Shown: piece by piece, positions 1 to 11,152 of the stretch
Position numbering within the stretch: the stretch's first letter is position 1
Layout of the letters: every line of letters starts with the position of its first letter
NCBI GenBank assembly: GCA_029448655.1
Contig: JACCLO010000014.1
Span: 2,278,501 to 2,342,500, forward strand
Length of the DNA: 64,000 nucleotides
Direction of reading: 5' to 3'
Origin: Wolfiporia cocos
Lineage: Eukaryota; Basidiomycota; Agaricomycetes; Polyporales; Phaeolaceae
Notes under the pieces: generated by a model
Databases searched by the model: none
What the model was told of the DNA's origin: nothing
Seen by the model: the letters and a program-made list of their open reading frames with translations, nothing else
Position numbers and translations under genes: made by a program

Positions 1-399
1 AGTCAGAGGTGCAAAAGCAATTATACAATCCGTGCCACGGCACAAGGTGTCTAGCATCTACCAGTGTGTGCAAGTCCTCACCGGCACCCACGAGCGGTGT
101 CGTTGCATGCTAGTTCATAGAGAGAGTCACAGGCCGACAGCGTCGAAGACAAGAGATATGAAAGCTGCGCGTCGAACGTCGAGTCGATCGCAAAAATGGC
201 GCGCGAGTTGATCAATGCGGCACGTGATTGATGCGCTGAGCTTCGCTTCGGGCATCCGTGTCTAAGCCCGAGGTTTGGCCCCCATGTCGGCACCAGCGAT
301 ATCCCCGCTCGTATCCCCTCTGTCCGGCGTGGGGCGTACGCTTAACCTGGCGCTACTGATATTTTCTGCCCGCTGGTGACCACCAACAACGCAACAGTC
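1..399. other. Upstream region, no gene recognised
   Basis: No convincing coding region is seen in these 399 bases. Open frames on the minus strand overlap the first exon of the hydrolase gene and look like shadows. The stretch presumably holds the hydrolase promoter and 5' leader; no clear TATA element or other site stands out. Confidence 0.5.
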
Positions 400-1838
400 A
401 TGTCCCTCAGTTGCGAGTCCTACGTCTGCGACGCGCGCCCAGATTATCCGCTCCTCATCACTGCGAAGCGGTACTGGGTGCCAGGGCTGGCTTCCGACGA
501 CCCCAGCGCGCTGACGCTGATACTGACGCATGGAACAGGCTACCACAAGGAGCAATGGGAGCCTACTATTGAGCACTTGTATGAGCATCTGGCAGGCCAG
601 AGCCCGGTCCGCGTGCGCGATGTATGGAGCATTGACTGCCCGAACCACGGTGAAGCAGCTGTGCTGAACGAGAAGACGCTGAGGTGGGGATATCACATAT
701 GTAGGCGCAGGCTTATACCTGTGGCGCCCTACGTACTGATCATAGGCACTGAGCAGTCAACTGGGAGGAATATGCGCGCGCAGTGCACATCTTTCTCGCT
801 GGGCAGGGCAAAGGCATCGATGTCGATTTCAGCAAACGTAACCTCGTCGGAATCGGTCACTCAATGGGAGCGGTCGCACTGTGCGCTGCCACTCTCGCGC
901 GCTATTTAACGCTGCTGATTACTTCATTAATAGGATCCTCTGCAACACGTTCACGCCCAAGCCGGCCTTCCGATCCTTCATCTTTTCGGAGCCCATGTGC
1001 TTCCCGCCGGAGCCTTACGGGCTCCCCGACAAGTTTACCACATTCCTGACTACTGGTGCAGAGAAGCGGCGCGACATCTTTGAAAGTAGAGAGGAAGCGC
1101 TGCTCTGGCTGAAATCGAGGGCAGGCTTCAAGGTGTGGGATGAAAGAGTGCTTAAGGCCTTTGTGGTGCGTTGCGCGCACACATATCCGGCGCGCAGTGT
1201 CAATTGTAACTCGACGTGCAGGACCATGGGATGCGCGACTTACCCACCGTCGATTACCCTGACAAGACCTCGGGCGTGACGCTCAAGTGTACCCGCGCAC
1301 AAGAAGCAGTACGACATATGATACGGATCATACAGCGTGATCACTCACTCACTGAGCTTTCACAGGCATGCTACCGTGATCACACCAACACAGGTCGTGT
1401 ACGCGCTTACAACTACCTCGCCACGCTTTGCGCAGTTTATCCTGTACACGTACTGTACGGCGCTGTTGATGACTACATGTGTGTATCTGCCCTCTACTTT
1501 CTGTTTCCCTCTGACGCATGTACATTACTTGCAGCCCAAGCCAGGTGAAGGACTATATCCTCACGGAAGGAACGCAAGGCAAACATACATCTGCGCGCCG
1601 CGTGCAGAATTCTGGGCACCTGGTAAGTCTGCGTGAAAACTTGGTTTCAATGACATGTGTTGATGACTGCCCGCTCTTTCACTGAATTGATGCATCAATC
1701 ACAACGACTGTTCTTGCTTTTGCTCCCGGTGTTTGGTCTGTATAGATGGTACAGACACAGCCCAAGGGCCTGGCGGAAGCAATCTGGGCGGTCCTAGAGG
1801 GTGTGCCTGCACCAGTATGGGTGCTGAGTAAGCTATAG
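400..1838 (+). CDS. Peroxisomal alpha/beta hydrolase (Lpx1-like)
   Basis: Seven exons (400-700, 757-880, 934-1165, 1222-1308, 1366-1478, 1535-1622, 1746-1838) join to 345 residues. The start ATG at 400 is the first in frame. The nucleophile elbow GHSMG puts the catalytic serine near residue 136, and the conserved NSGHL puts the catalytic histidine near residue 314. HGTGYHKEQW near the N-terminus is the oxyanion-side HG motif of the AB-hydrolase fold. The chain ends in SKL, a canonical type 1 peroxisomal targeting signal, which fits the yeast Lpx1 family of peroxisomal matrix lipases/hydrolases. Substrate is not predictable. The last intron (1623-1745, 123 nt) is about twice the usual length here. 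Exon sums are in frame and no disabling mutation is seen. Confidence 0.85.
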
Positions 1839-2613
1839 GACGGTAAGTCGACGCGACGAAACACTTGGGCTCATCGGTCTGATACAGAACGTAGACGGAC
1901 GTAATGGATTTTTAGCTGAACTACCCTTGGAGCTCACTGCTATCACATAAATTGTCGTAGAGGGCTTTCCCAATCTATGTACTGCCGTCACATCATGTAA
2001 TGCGTCGGCAGCTCATCACGAGGCGGACCGACTCGATGGCTACCATCAGTGCTTCTACAATGCAATCGCAACATCATTGTAACATAGCAGTGCAGTTGCA
2101 CCTATAGTGTTGCAGCTGTAAATTAAGACATTGAGTCTCTTGTAGCACACATTAGAGACGATTATGTCAAGTCAGATGGGTTGTAGGTAAGAGTGCGGTA
2201 GGATGGAAAATGGAACAGTACCACTTACATACTCGTGAACAATCCTTAGAGGTAGTTTCGGGGCCTTCTGGCTTCATTTCTGGGTCCATCTGACATCGAG
2301 ACTTCACGTTGACTCGGTATAAAATACATACGCTCCGTTCATCTCAGAAATAGCGCTTGAGCAGGCGAGGATACATGGCAGCGACTACATTATCTGTCAC
2401 ACCGCAAGGAGCACACAAGCATGATCGACTCAACCAGAGTACATATCTCACGTTGGATGCCCAAATCAAGCGAACACAGCCGCCGGGTTTCAACTCTCCT
2501 ATCACAGCTAGAGACGGCTAGAGCCCTTCATGATCGACAATGCAAGAACCGCCACCAACACCTGGACCTGCAAGACAGTTGTTGAGTATTTCTCAGGGAA
2601 GAGACTCGACGTC
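1839..2613. other. Intergenic, 3' ends of convergent genes
   Basis: This 775-base gap lies between the hydrolase stop and the stop of the minus-strand MFS gene. It is moderately AT-rich. Small open frames show no family resemblance. It presumably carries the two 3' untranslated regions; nothing else is recognised. Confidence 0.5.
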
Positions 2614-4531
2614 TTACGCCGTGCACAAGGGTTGTTGCATATATGGGTATGGAGTCTCTAGAGCAAAGTTGTGAGCGAGGATCCGCAACAACAGTATTAG
2701 TACCAACAATGCGACAAAGCGGGATGTGACGTCGGTCGAAAGCACCAGGCCAAGATGCATGATGACCTCCATGGCCGCTAGGGCAAATCCTGAAGCAGCA
2801 GTCATTTAAGGTCATTGGCCGTACGTTACAGAATGAGGGGGTCTATACCTTTCTGGGACGAACCTGCCATTGAGATAATGACACTGCGCATCACCGGTGT
2901 GTGACCTGCTCCCAACCCAGAGACAAATAGCGCTAAACACATATCCATGGTGAACCTCGATTGACGAAGGGGTATAAGAATTGTACTCACCGATAAAGTA
3001 AACAGCAGGCGAAGGCGCAAGGCTGACAACAACGAGTGCGGCAGCACTGACGAGCAACGATATCATTGCAATGTGAATGTTGAAGCGATCGAGAGCATCG
3101 GCGGGAATGTTTGGCACAGGTTCTCCTTGTGCAGGGGCTTCACCTTGAGGGCGCACTCTCGCTGACAAGGTGCGAGAAAAGCGCTTCACAGCCAGGGGAA
3201 TTAACATCATTTGAGCAACGATGCTACCAACCATCGGTAACATTAACATAGCACCGAGCTAGATTTAATTAACTCAAACACTCCGAATAGACGTCTGATG
3301 CGAGAACGAACCTCGATCATCGAGGATACTTGTCCGAGATGAGATGATGAAACCGTCACCGCGAAAGAACGTGAGGCGCCTGCCATGAGTGCGTAGACCG
3401 CGAAGGAACAAAGTCGCCAGTCGCATCTTCTGGTCAAAGAGTGCTGCTTCGAGTAGAACCGATAGGGGTCCGACGATATTAGTCGCTACGGTTAGACAAA
3501 GAAATACGCCTTGTGGACTTACCTGCGCGAGATTTTGACGCTGTGGACCGTCGACATCCCTCTCTGGAACCTTCTCCTTCTCCGACTGGTATTGAGGACG
3601 CGCAGCGGGAAGCAGGAACCAGACACATAGCATGCACCCGGCCTGGAGGACAGCGGCGCAGACGAATGCAAGACCGGCGTGCTTTGTAGATGGGAGCCCG
3701 AAGCCAACAAGCATTGGACATATAAACTCGGCTGAACAGAATGTGAGCATGAATCGAGTCGATTACGAAAGGCAGAACGAGTACCCATCTGACCCAACGT
3801 GGCCCACGCAGAGAACTTGCTCAACGCTACTGTCCTGTTCATCAATTAACAGCGGCTCACAGGCGACGGAGAATGCTAGCACCTCTGTTCTGCACTAACC
3901 ATGTCGGCGATGGCCAGGTTACCGACAAACACCAGCATCTGCTCTCGGACTAAGGCCTTGAAGGCCGCCCATTGCGCAAGAGCGAAGAAAACGATCCCAC
4001 TGGACCGAAATGAGGACTGTAGGCCAGCGTTGACGGCATTGTATAAAAGGGACACTCCAAGTATGGTCAGTATCACCGGTTTATGCTCGAATTTGCGAGC
4101 TACGGTGTACGCTATACAAATGCCCATGACAACTGTCGTAGCGAAATATTAGTGTGTAGCCTAGCACATTAAAGACGATGCTGACATCCGATCCGGTCAA
4201 TGACCCGATAAAGTTCTATCACGGCTCCCCACCGCTGCTCGACTCCGGCCGCGAAGCATAGCTCGTGCGGTATCGGACCATCTAGAGGGATCTTTCCTGG
4301 GTCCTCGGTCGCGTACCAGCTCCGGCATACTTCTTGACGGAATACCCTAGTTGCGACGATGGCGGGGACAGATTCAGCGAATGGAATAATCAGCACGATG
4401 GGTACGAGACCAGCAACGAGAGAGGAAACTCGGCTCGTTGTAGCCCGGCTTGGACTCAGGCATGAGCCATCGTCGCACTGCTCTTTGGGTTCATACCGGC
4501 CAGATGCAGTTGTTGACTTCTCCCCTGTCAT
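2614..4531 (-). CDS. MFS transporter
   Basis: Eight exons on the minus strand (4531-4186, 4132-3883, 3834-3785, 3731-3523, 3485-3312, 3258-2991, 2932-2849, 2789-2614) join in frame to 518 residues. The N-terminus is hydrophilic, followed by alternating hydrophobic helices and a loop with VFRQEVCRSWY. A charged central loop (QSEKEKVPERDVDGPQRQ) separates the two halves, as in 12-helix major facilitator proteins. It resembles the tetracycline-resistance/drug-efflux type common in Agaricomycetes; substrate unknown. The start is the first ATG in frame (4531-4529). One intron is only 37 nt (3486-3522), below the local norm, so that junction is the least secure. Confidence 0.75.
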
Positions 4532-5183
4532 GGTCAAAGTAGCCTACTTCCAGAAATGCAACGAACGGGTCTTCAGTAGGAGTATGGCGGCTTGCTATAA
4601 ATCACTGGTCTGCAGGTTTTTTCAGTGTATTATGAGCGCTCGAAAATGAGTCAATGGTACTCCGCGACTCACCGGCACCGACAATGGTGACGTGACTGAT
4701 TGTAGGAGATAACTCGTGATGTAGTTCATCTGTGATACATGGTAGTGCGTGAGTTGCTGTCATGTAACATCCCTACTGATGATTATGAGCGCGCTTAGAA
4801 TGTCGTGACACGTCTAGCTATAGTTCCGTAGCACCGGATAACAGATGAGATCTGTCAGGACACAAGTGTGAGAGCTACACAGCATGGTGTATTATCCCCG
4901 GAGTGTAGCAGAAAGCGACCGCACAGGTTTTCAGTTTAGCAGCTGTTTTAGCAAACAGCGCGTCACTGCCCTATGCTTGGACAGAGGCTGTACAGAATGA
5001 GCACATTGGGTAGTCCATTAGGATGTGCACTTGGTTGTCTGTTCGGCAGTGATGCGACATTCAATTATATCTGGAACTATAGTGTACTTGTATTGTACAG
5101 TCGCTTGGATCGTATACATCAAGTCTGTCACCAAGCAGATCAGTGACCCTCTACATGCCACGGCTCTCGTACTCACCCGTCCC
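4532..5183. other. Intergenic, upstream of MFS gene
   Basis: This 650-base gap holds the MFS promoter (minus strand) and the 3' side of the Opi10 gene. An open frame that begins on the plus strand near 5025 runs antisense through Opi10 and is a shadow. No other element is recognised. Confidence 0.45.
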
Positions 5184-5899
5184 TTACTCCTGGTTCTCCA
5201 AGAATCCGACGCCCGTATTCCTCACCTTGCTCATGAACGACTCGTACCATTTTGCGATGACGGCCATTGGCACGAGTGTCTCTGGCGTGAGCCCCCCGCC
5301 GCCAACGAACCCGCTCACGTAGTTGAACAAGTGCTTAATGACGCGCTCTGCGAGCAGCGTCGCGTCCGGCTGCGCGCTCGCGGGGCGGCCGACCGCGCTC
5401 GGGAGCGTGGTCATCTCCGCCTCGATCGTAGGCAGCGGCTCGATGGCGATGCCGAGGATCGCGGTCACGTCCGCGGGTGTGCCGCCGGTGGGCCCCGTGC
5501 CGTCTGCGAAAAGCGTGTTGTTGGAGGACTGGGAGGAGAAGGAGCCGCGCAGACGGAAGATGGCGGAGGGCTTGTCGTTCGAGAGCCTGGGCGGGTGGGG
5601 AGCGTGAAGGACAGGGTGTGCGTGTGTGCGGACGAGGACCTACATCCCGAGGAGCTGGAAGCCTTTTCCTGGCCAGTGGAGGTGTACTGTGGCGCCGTAG
5701 CCGTCAGGGAAAGGTACTGGACAGTTGAGTTGAGTTCGAACGCGTCAGAGACCGACATTTCTGACATACCGGTGCCCAAGAGGAATACGCATATGTGATT
5801 GATCGTGCCCGCCTGGGGGAGCTCGAAGAGAGCATGTGTCTCGTCGATCTGCTGCATGTTCGTCTGCAGAAGACGGCCGGCAACGCAGCAGCCAAACAT
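5184..5899 (-). CDS. OPI10: Opi10/Hikeshi family protein
   Basis: Three exons (5899-5770, 5716-5644, 5586-5184) join to 201 residues, the usual family length. The N-terminus MFGCCVAGRLLQTNMQQ and the segment VPFPDGYGATVHLHWPGKG are signatures of the Opi10/Hikeshi (DUF775) family; the C-terminal half carries the conserved helix with KHLFNYVSGF. In animals and fission yeast Hikeshi carries Hsp70 into the nucleus during heat stress through FG-nucleoporin contacts; in budding yeast opi10 mutants overproduce inositol. The start at 5899 is preferred over an upstream in-frame methionine because it matches the family N-terminus. It is divergently transcribed from the alanine aminotransferase gene 499 bp away. 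All splice sites are GT-AG. Confidence 0.93.
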
Positions 5900-6398
5900 A
5901 GCGGTTAGACACGTAAGAGGTGCAGAGCTAATGGGGAGCGAGAAGGCCAGCGGCAGCAACGCGATTGAGCGGGGCGCAGAAGCGGAAGTGAGATGGCGGA
6001 GACAGTGGAGCTATAACACGCGACGGCGGCGATTTCGAGCAATTTCGAGGCCATGCGGGCCCTGTGCTCGCCGTGAATCTTCCAAGCAGGCAGGCCATTC
6101 GCGCGCAGAAGAACGCATCGTCTCGAGGCCGGCAGAGAGGTCTCGAGAGATCTCGAGGTCGTATGAAGCAGCGGGCCACTGGCCTTTTGACCGCTCCCAC
6201 CACGAGTTGCCGCTGGCTGCACAAGAAAGGATTCGGTGGCCGCGCAAGGCACTGGGCTCGGAATGACTCGAGCGAGGGTGATTGGCCATATACGCTGCGT
6301 ATATGCACGGCGCATACAGCCAGCACCCGCAGTCGCTTGCGTGATCGCGTCTGCCTCGACCGGCACCCGGGTTCTGACCATTCAAATACAGCGGCAGC
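5900..6398. promoter_or_regulatory. Divergent promoter, OPI10 / alanine aminotransferase
   Basis: The 499-bp head-to-head spacer is GC-rich and carries several TCTCGAG-like words (about 6119-6160), a reversed CCAAT box (ATTGG, 6281-6285) and a 19-bp near-perfect palindrome (6287-6305) about 95 bp before the aminotransferase start. No TATA box is evident. The role of each element is inferred only from position. Confidence 0.5.
6287..6305. promoter_or_regulatory. 19-bp palindrome in aminotransferase promoter
   Basis: CATATACGCTGCGTATATG reads the same on both strands except at the central base. It follows a reversed CCAAT box and lies about 95 bp upstream of the aminotransferase ATG. Such symmetry fits a site for a dimeric regulator, but no factor can be named. 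Confidence 0.4.
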
Positions 6399-8032
6399 AT
6401 GATCACGCTCGCTCGTACACCCGTCCGCTCTTCCCTCCACTCCATCTCCTTCTGCCGCGCTGCCCACTCGCACTCCCGCTCCATGCGCCCGCTCACCCCC
6501 GCCGACCTCAACCCCGCCGTGCTCAACGTGCAGTATGCCGTCCGCGGCGAGCTTGCCATCAAGGCCGAGGAGCTGAATGAGAAGCTCCGCTCAAAGGAGC
6601 ACCGGGACACGCTCCCGTTCAAAAAGGTCATTTCGAGCAACATCGGGAACCCGCAGCAAAAGGGGCTCGACCAGCCGCCCATAACGTTCACAAGACAGGT
6701 GTGTCCCGTGCCACGCGCACGGCGTGTCTGCGCCGGAGAAACGCGCTGACCGTCCGGCTAGGTCGCCGCGCTGATGGAGTATCCCCCGCTGGCCGAGATC
6801 GTGAAGGACAAGTGGAACCCGGACGTGATCCAGCGGGCAAAGGAGCTGCAGGAGGAGATCGGCAGCGTCGGCGCATACTCGCACAGCAAGGGCATCCCGC
6901 TCATCCGGAAACACGTTGCGCAGTTCATCACAGGTCCGCCGCCTCTATTTCTGTCTACTCGCTTACCCACGCGTGCACAGAGCGCGACGGGTACCCGAGC
7001 GACCCGGAGGACATCTTCCTCACAGCCGGCGCGTCTGCGGGCGTGTCGCTGCTCCTGAACGTGCTCATCACGGCCCACAAGACGGGCATCCTGATCCCGA
7101 TCCCGCAGTACCCCCTCTACACCGCCACGCTCGCCCAGTTCTCGGGCGTGCCCCTGCCGTACCACCTCTCGGAGCAGGATGGCTGGTCGACCTCGCTCGC
7201 TGAGATCAAGGCTGCGCTCGCTAAGGCGGAGACGGACGGCAAAGTCACCCCGCGCGCGCTCGTCGTGATCAACCCGGGCAACCCGACCGGCGCGCTGCTC
7301 GACCGGCAGACGATGGAGGAGCTCGTCTGGCTGTGCGAGGAGCACTCGCTCGTGCTCCTCGCGGACGAAGTCTACCAGGAGAACCTCCACCGCCGCGACG
7401 AGCACCCGTTCCACTCGTTCAAGCAGGTCGTGCGCCAGCTCGGCTCGCAGGTCCCCCTCATCTCGTTCCACTCCATCTCCAAGGGAGTCTTCGGCGAGTG
7501 CGGCCGCCGCGGCGGGTACTTTGAGTGCTGCAACATCTCCACAGACGTCCGTGCGCTGCTGTACAAGATGGTCAGCGTCGGCCTCTGCCCGCCGCTTTCC
7601 GGCCAGGTCGGCGTCGACTGCCTCGTGCGCCCGCCCAAGCCCGACGAGCCATCGTACGCGCTGTGGAAGCAGGAGACAGATGATATTCACGCTGCACTCG
7701 CGCATCGCACGCAGGTCATGTCCGAGCGCCTGAACAAGCTTCCCGGCGTGTCTTGCGTAAACTCGCCTGGGGCACTCTACCTGTACCCAAAGCTCGAACT
7801 CCCGCAGAACGCGATCGATGCGGCGCACAAGCTTGGCAAGGAGGCAGACACTCTGTATGCGCTCGAGTTGCTCGGGGAGACGGGTATTTGTGTTGTTCCT
7901 GGAAGTGGGTTCGGCCAGAAGGACGGCGAACACCACTACCGCTTGACGTGTCTCTGCCCTGGCGTAGAAGAGTACGTGGGCATGCTCGAGAAGTTCCACC
8001 TGAACTTCCTCAAGAGATACGGCGGAGCATAG
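6399..8032 (+). CDS. ALT1: Alanine aminotransferase
   Basis: Three exons (6399-6698, 6762-6933, 6981-8032) give 507 residues, a PLP-dependent class I/II aminotransferase of the alanine type (pyruvate + glutamate = alanine + 2-oxoglutarate). Visible motifs are INPGNPTG, the ADEVYQEN cofactor loop, and SFHSISKGVFGECG, which puts the Schiff-base lysine at residue 325. The first 28 residues are rich in Arg, Ser and His with no acidic residue, like a mitochondrial presequence, and a second in-frame ATG at 6483 (MRPLTPADLNP) matches the start of cytosolic forms. Two isoforms from alternative starts are therefore possible. Confidence 0.93.
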
Positions 8033-8371
8033 CCGTCTTTCACCCGTGTCCTGCAGAGTTCTTGGCCAGCTAGAACCTACACCTTGATTGCTTCTCGTGG
8101 TATCTCACTACGATGCGTATATTTACTACTATAAATCTCTGCACAACGTGCCATCATGCGCTGGTCGTGAGAAGAAAGGAAGGTGAGTCCCCGTCAAGCT
8201 AAATTGCGTATCAGAGGGAAGGCAAGCAATCAGCGGCGCAAGGATATATCGAACCGTGGAAGGAAACGTGACGGTCCATTCACAGAAAGACTACCTGCAT
8301 AGACACAGCAAGAGATACTCGCAGTAGCAATGGGTGAAAATGCAGCGTCCCCACTGTCTCAACCGCCGCGC
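8033..8371. other. Intergenic, convergent 3' ends
   Basis: About 340 bases between the aminotransferase stop and the stop of the copper-fist gene; presumably the two 3' untranslated regions. No gene recognised. Confidence 0.5.
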
Positions 8372-10274
8372 CTAAGAACAGCACGAGTGCCCCCCGTGTC
8401 CGTTCGCACCAGTAGAAGGGTACCCCAGGGCCGAACCGAGGGACGAGGAGGTAGACACATGCGATTGGCCGGCAGAGGAGTGCGACGAGAGCGATGACGC
8501 ACGGCTGAGCGTGCGCGGGATATCCAGCGATTGCTCGTTCCGGACAACTTCCATCGGCCATGGAGCATCGGAAACCGCGGGAGCGGGCTGCCGACGTCTG
8601 CCACTGCAACACTGCGCGCGTTCGCCAGACGTGGCGAAGGTGACGGACCGCCCTCCTTGCTCGTGCTCACACCCAGGGCACTGGCAGCCTTGGCAGCAGC
8701 CGCAGCAGTCAGCGGCGCAAGCACAAAACCCGGCGGGGCACTTGCATTGTCCACCGCAGCACTCCTCGAGGGCGGCCGGCGAAGGGCGCGCATCTTGCAG
8801 GTTGTTCCAGAGTGCGTAGGTCTGTAGCATGCTGGGATCGAATTGGACATCGGACTGTGCTGGAGAGGGGACATGCGGTGACATCCGATCTGGGGGCTGG
8901 CCGGTCATGGGCATTGATTGTAAGGGAGACGGCGGTTGAAGGGCCGCCGGCGTAATGATAGACACTTGCCGGAGCCAATCGTCGATCGGATCCTGTTGTT
9001 GCTGCCGGTCATCATAATTAACTGGCGACGGCTCGCCCGTGATCGAGGAAGGTAACATCAGGACCGCACAGTCGAGGCAGCTCATGCATGAATGCGGATT
9101 GGTGCACGACGCGGAGGGATTCGCGCTCGCGCCGCGGTGCTCAAGGCAACCAGGGCACGCGCAAGACGAGCCGCACGCGCATGCGCTCATCGGCGCATTC
9201 GGAGGGGTAAGCGATGACATCCAGGAAGCTAGGCCGGGGGAAATAGCGGCGGTATCGGCATGGGAAGGCGACGGAACAGCCATCGCAGGCACCGACTGCT
9301 GGAACGCCGACGGCGCGATCGGGGCGTCCATGAACTCGGACCCATGAACGTACTCATATGCTCGGCCATACGGACTGTAGAACGCCTGTCCGTGGTGCAG
9401 CTGGTGGCGAATGCCGCCATGGGCGGTTGACGGATCGTGGACGGGCCCGGTAGGGGAGGGTTGGCGCTGAGAGGGGGGTCGGGGAAGCACCGGCCTGTAG
9501 TCGCCTGTATGCGCGTTGACGACGAGTCCGGCGGGTTGCGTAATCTGGGACTCGGGACGAGAGGAAGACGCCGTGAGGTCCACGCTCGGTCCACGCTCCC
9601 GGGGTTTCGACTTCCGTTTCGGACGACTGACGCGGGCGGTGCAGCAGTTGCAGATTCCGGTGTCGTTGCAGGAGCACGCCGTGGAAGAGCCGTGGCCTGG
9701 GAATCGTCGGCACGGAATCCGGTGAGAAGATCTGATAGCAAGAACTTACCACTATGCTCCGAGTCGGATCCATCTGTCATGGCCTGCAACGCGACCGACG
9801 CCTCCAGCGCTTCAGGCAAGCCACTGGGGAATGCGGCCGTGGCCGGAATCTTGGTGCTGCCTGGTGGAATAACGAACAGATTGGCCTTACAGGTCAGCAT
9901 GACTGAGTTCATTGAGTAGGGGACGCAGTAATATCACCTCGTTTTAACGGGCCGTCGCCTTCGTCCCTTGTGGCGCACATGCACTTGACATGTACTTGCT
10001 TGGTCTTGCGGAGCTCCCTGCAGTGCTCGCACTGCGTGACCGGACGGCCCTTCTTCTTGATCTCAAAGAGAGGGCGATCCGTGTGCTTGCAGCTTGAGGA
10101 GCGATGTCCCTTGATGCATGTCTCACTGCGGTGATGTGAGGACACAGCACGCTGCCTTCGCCGATACGGGACCTACCATGCGTACTTCTTGTCGCCGACG
10201 AAAACCTACAGGAGATTCAGATTCTCGCGTCAACGCTGGATCAAGATCGAGGACGGCGAATTTGTAACTACCAT
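8372..10274 (-). CDS. Copper-fist transcription factor
   Basis: Five coding exons (10274-10272, 10205-10177, 10125-9938, 9902-9750, 9696-8372) join to 565 residues. The first coding exon is just the ATG. The N-terminal copper-fist has Cys11, Cys14, Cys23 and His25 for zinc, a GRP minor-groove motif at 37-39, and paired cysteines (QCEHC, KCMC). Further cysteine clusters follow: CSCNDTGICNCC, CACGSSCACPGC with CMSCLDC, and a dense block around CCGGQCKCPAGFCACAADCC. These resemble the copper-sensing Cys motifs of Mac1/Cuf1/GRISEA-type regulators of copper and iron uptake genes. The intron at 9903-9937 is only 35 nt; without it the frame closes, and downstream conserved GLPEALEASVAL supports the join. 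Activator versus repressor role cannot be read from sequence. Confidence 0.88.
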
Positions 10275-10592
10275 AATTGTTGCTGGACTAGTGTGAACGG
10301 TAGGAAAGATGTTGCGGATAAGTTGATGGTGAAAAAAGCGGATTGTGCCAAATGTGTCGAGGGAGTCGCCCCAGACGGAGAGTGAGAACACCCTCGTGCG
10401 CCCGTGACGCTCGAATGCGGGTTATTGAAACACTATACCGGCCTTCGAGAGCTGCTGACTGTGTATGCACAACATAAGCAACAGGAGGGGGAAGGGGCTG
10501 AGGATCGCGCACCGCACCCAGACTGATATACATCGCCACAAGAGCACAACACGTACAAACGCAGCACCTGTCACTGTGTCACGCTAGTCTCG

Positions 10593-10904
10593 TCACGCAC
10601 CCAAGCGCTCGAGTCGCATATATGACTCTACGACTGCCTGCACGTTCGCCGCGCTCATTCCGCGCACAGCCTGATACGCATTGCATGAAACGCACCCGAG
10701 GGCTGTAGATAGCCCCGATGCGCCGCGATAGCTGGAGCCGCATGCTGGTAGATCATCGCAAGATTTCGAAGGCACTGGGATCCGACTTGAGTACGAGGAT
10801 GTGTAGAAGCAGGGCTGCAGTGCCTCGCTAGTGCAGACGTCCGTGGGCGTGCTGGGATCATCCATGGTAACGACCGAGGACAGGCTCACAGCAGAGGAGC
10901 TCAT
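10593..10904 (-). CDS. Possible small protein, unknown
   Basis: A 103-residue open frame starts at an ATG at 10904 (a second at 10865) and ends at 10593. It is rich in Ser, Cys, Pro and Tyr (for example CFYTSSYSSRIPVPSKSCDD) and has no recognised domain. It lies about 250 bp upstream of, and divergent from, the RRP9 gene. The composition looks more protein-like than surrounding shadows, but no homologue is recalled, so it may be spurious. Confidence 0.28.
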   Translation of the reverse strand: MSSSAVSLSSVVTMDDPSTPTDVCTSEALQPCFYTSSYSSRIPVPSKSCDDLPACGSSYRGASGLSTALGCVSCNAYQAVRGMSAANVQAVVESYMRLERLGA

Positions 10905-11152
10905 ATCCAGGCAAGAGGAAGCTCGAGACAAACGCGTCGAGACCAGCACTCGGCAACGCCGATTAGATAGGCGCCCGAAGTGGTGTAAACATGCACGTGA
11001 ACCGGGGAAGCTTCCGGAGACCGCACGTGCCCGCGGGTCTACGAAAAAGTTGCGCGCGAGCTCTGCGCGAATTTCTTTGCATTCCCAAAATCGACTGCGC
11101 CCCATATCTCCTGTTGGGCGGCGCACTGACTTCTAAATCGCCAGCTCTCGCC

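Noticed and set aside
5025..5798. 257-codon plus-strand frame
   Set aside because: Antisense to the well-supported Opi10 gene, biased composition, no family resemblance.
6758..7999. 413-codon minus-strand frame
   Set aside because: Antisense shadow of the GC-rich alanine aminotransferase exons.
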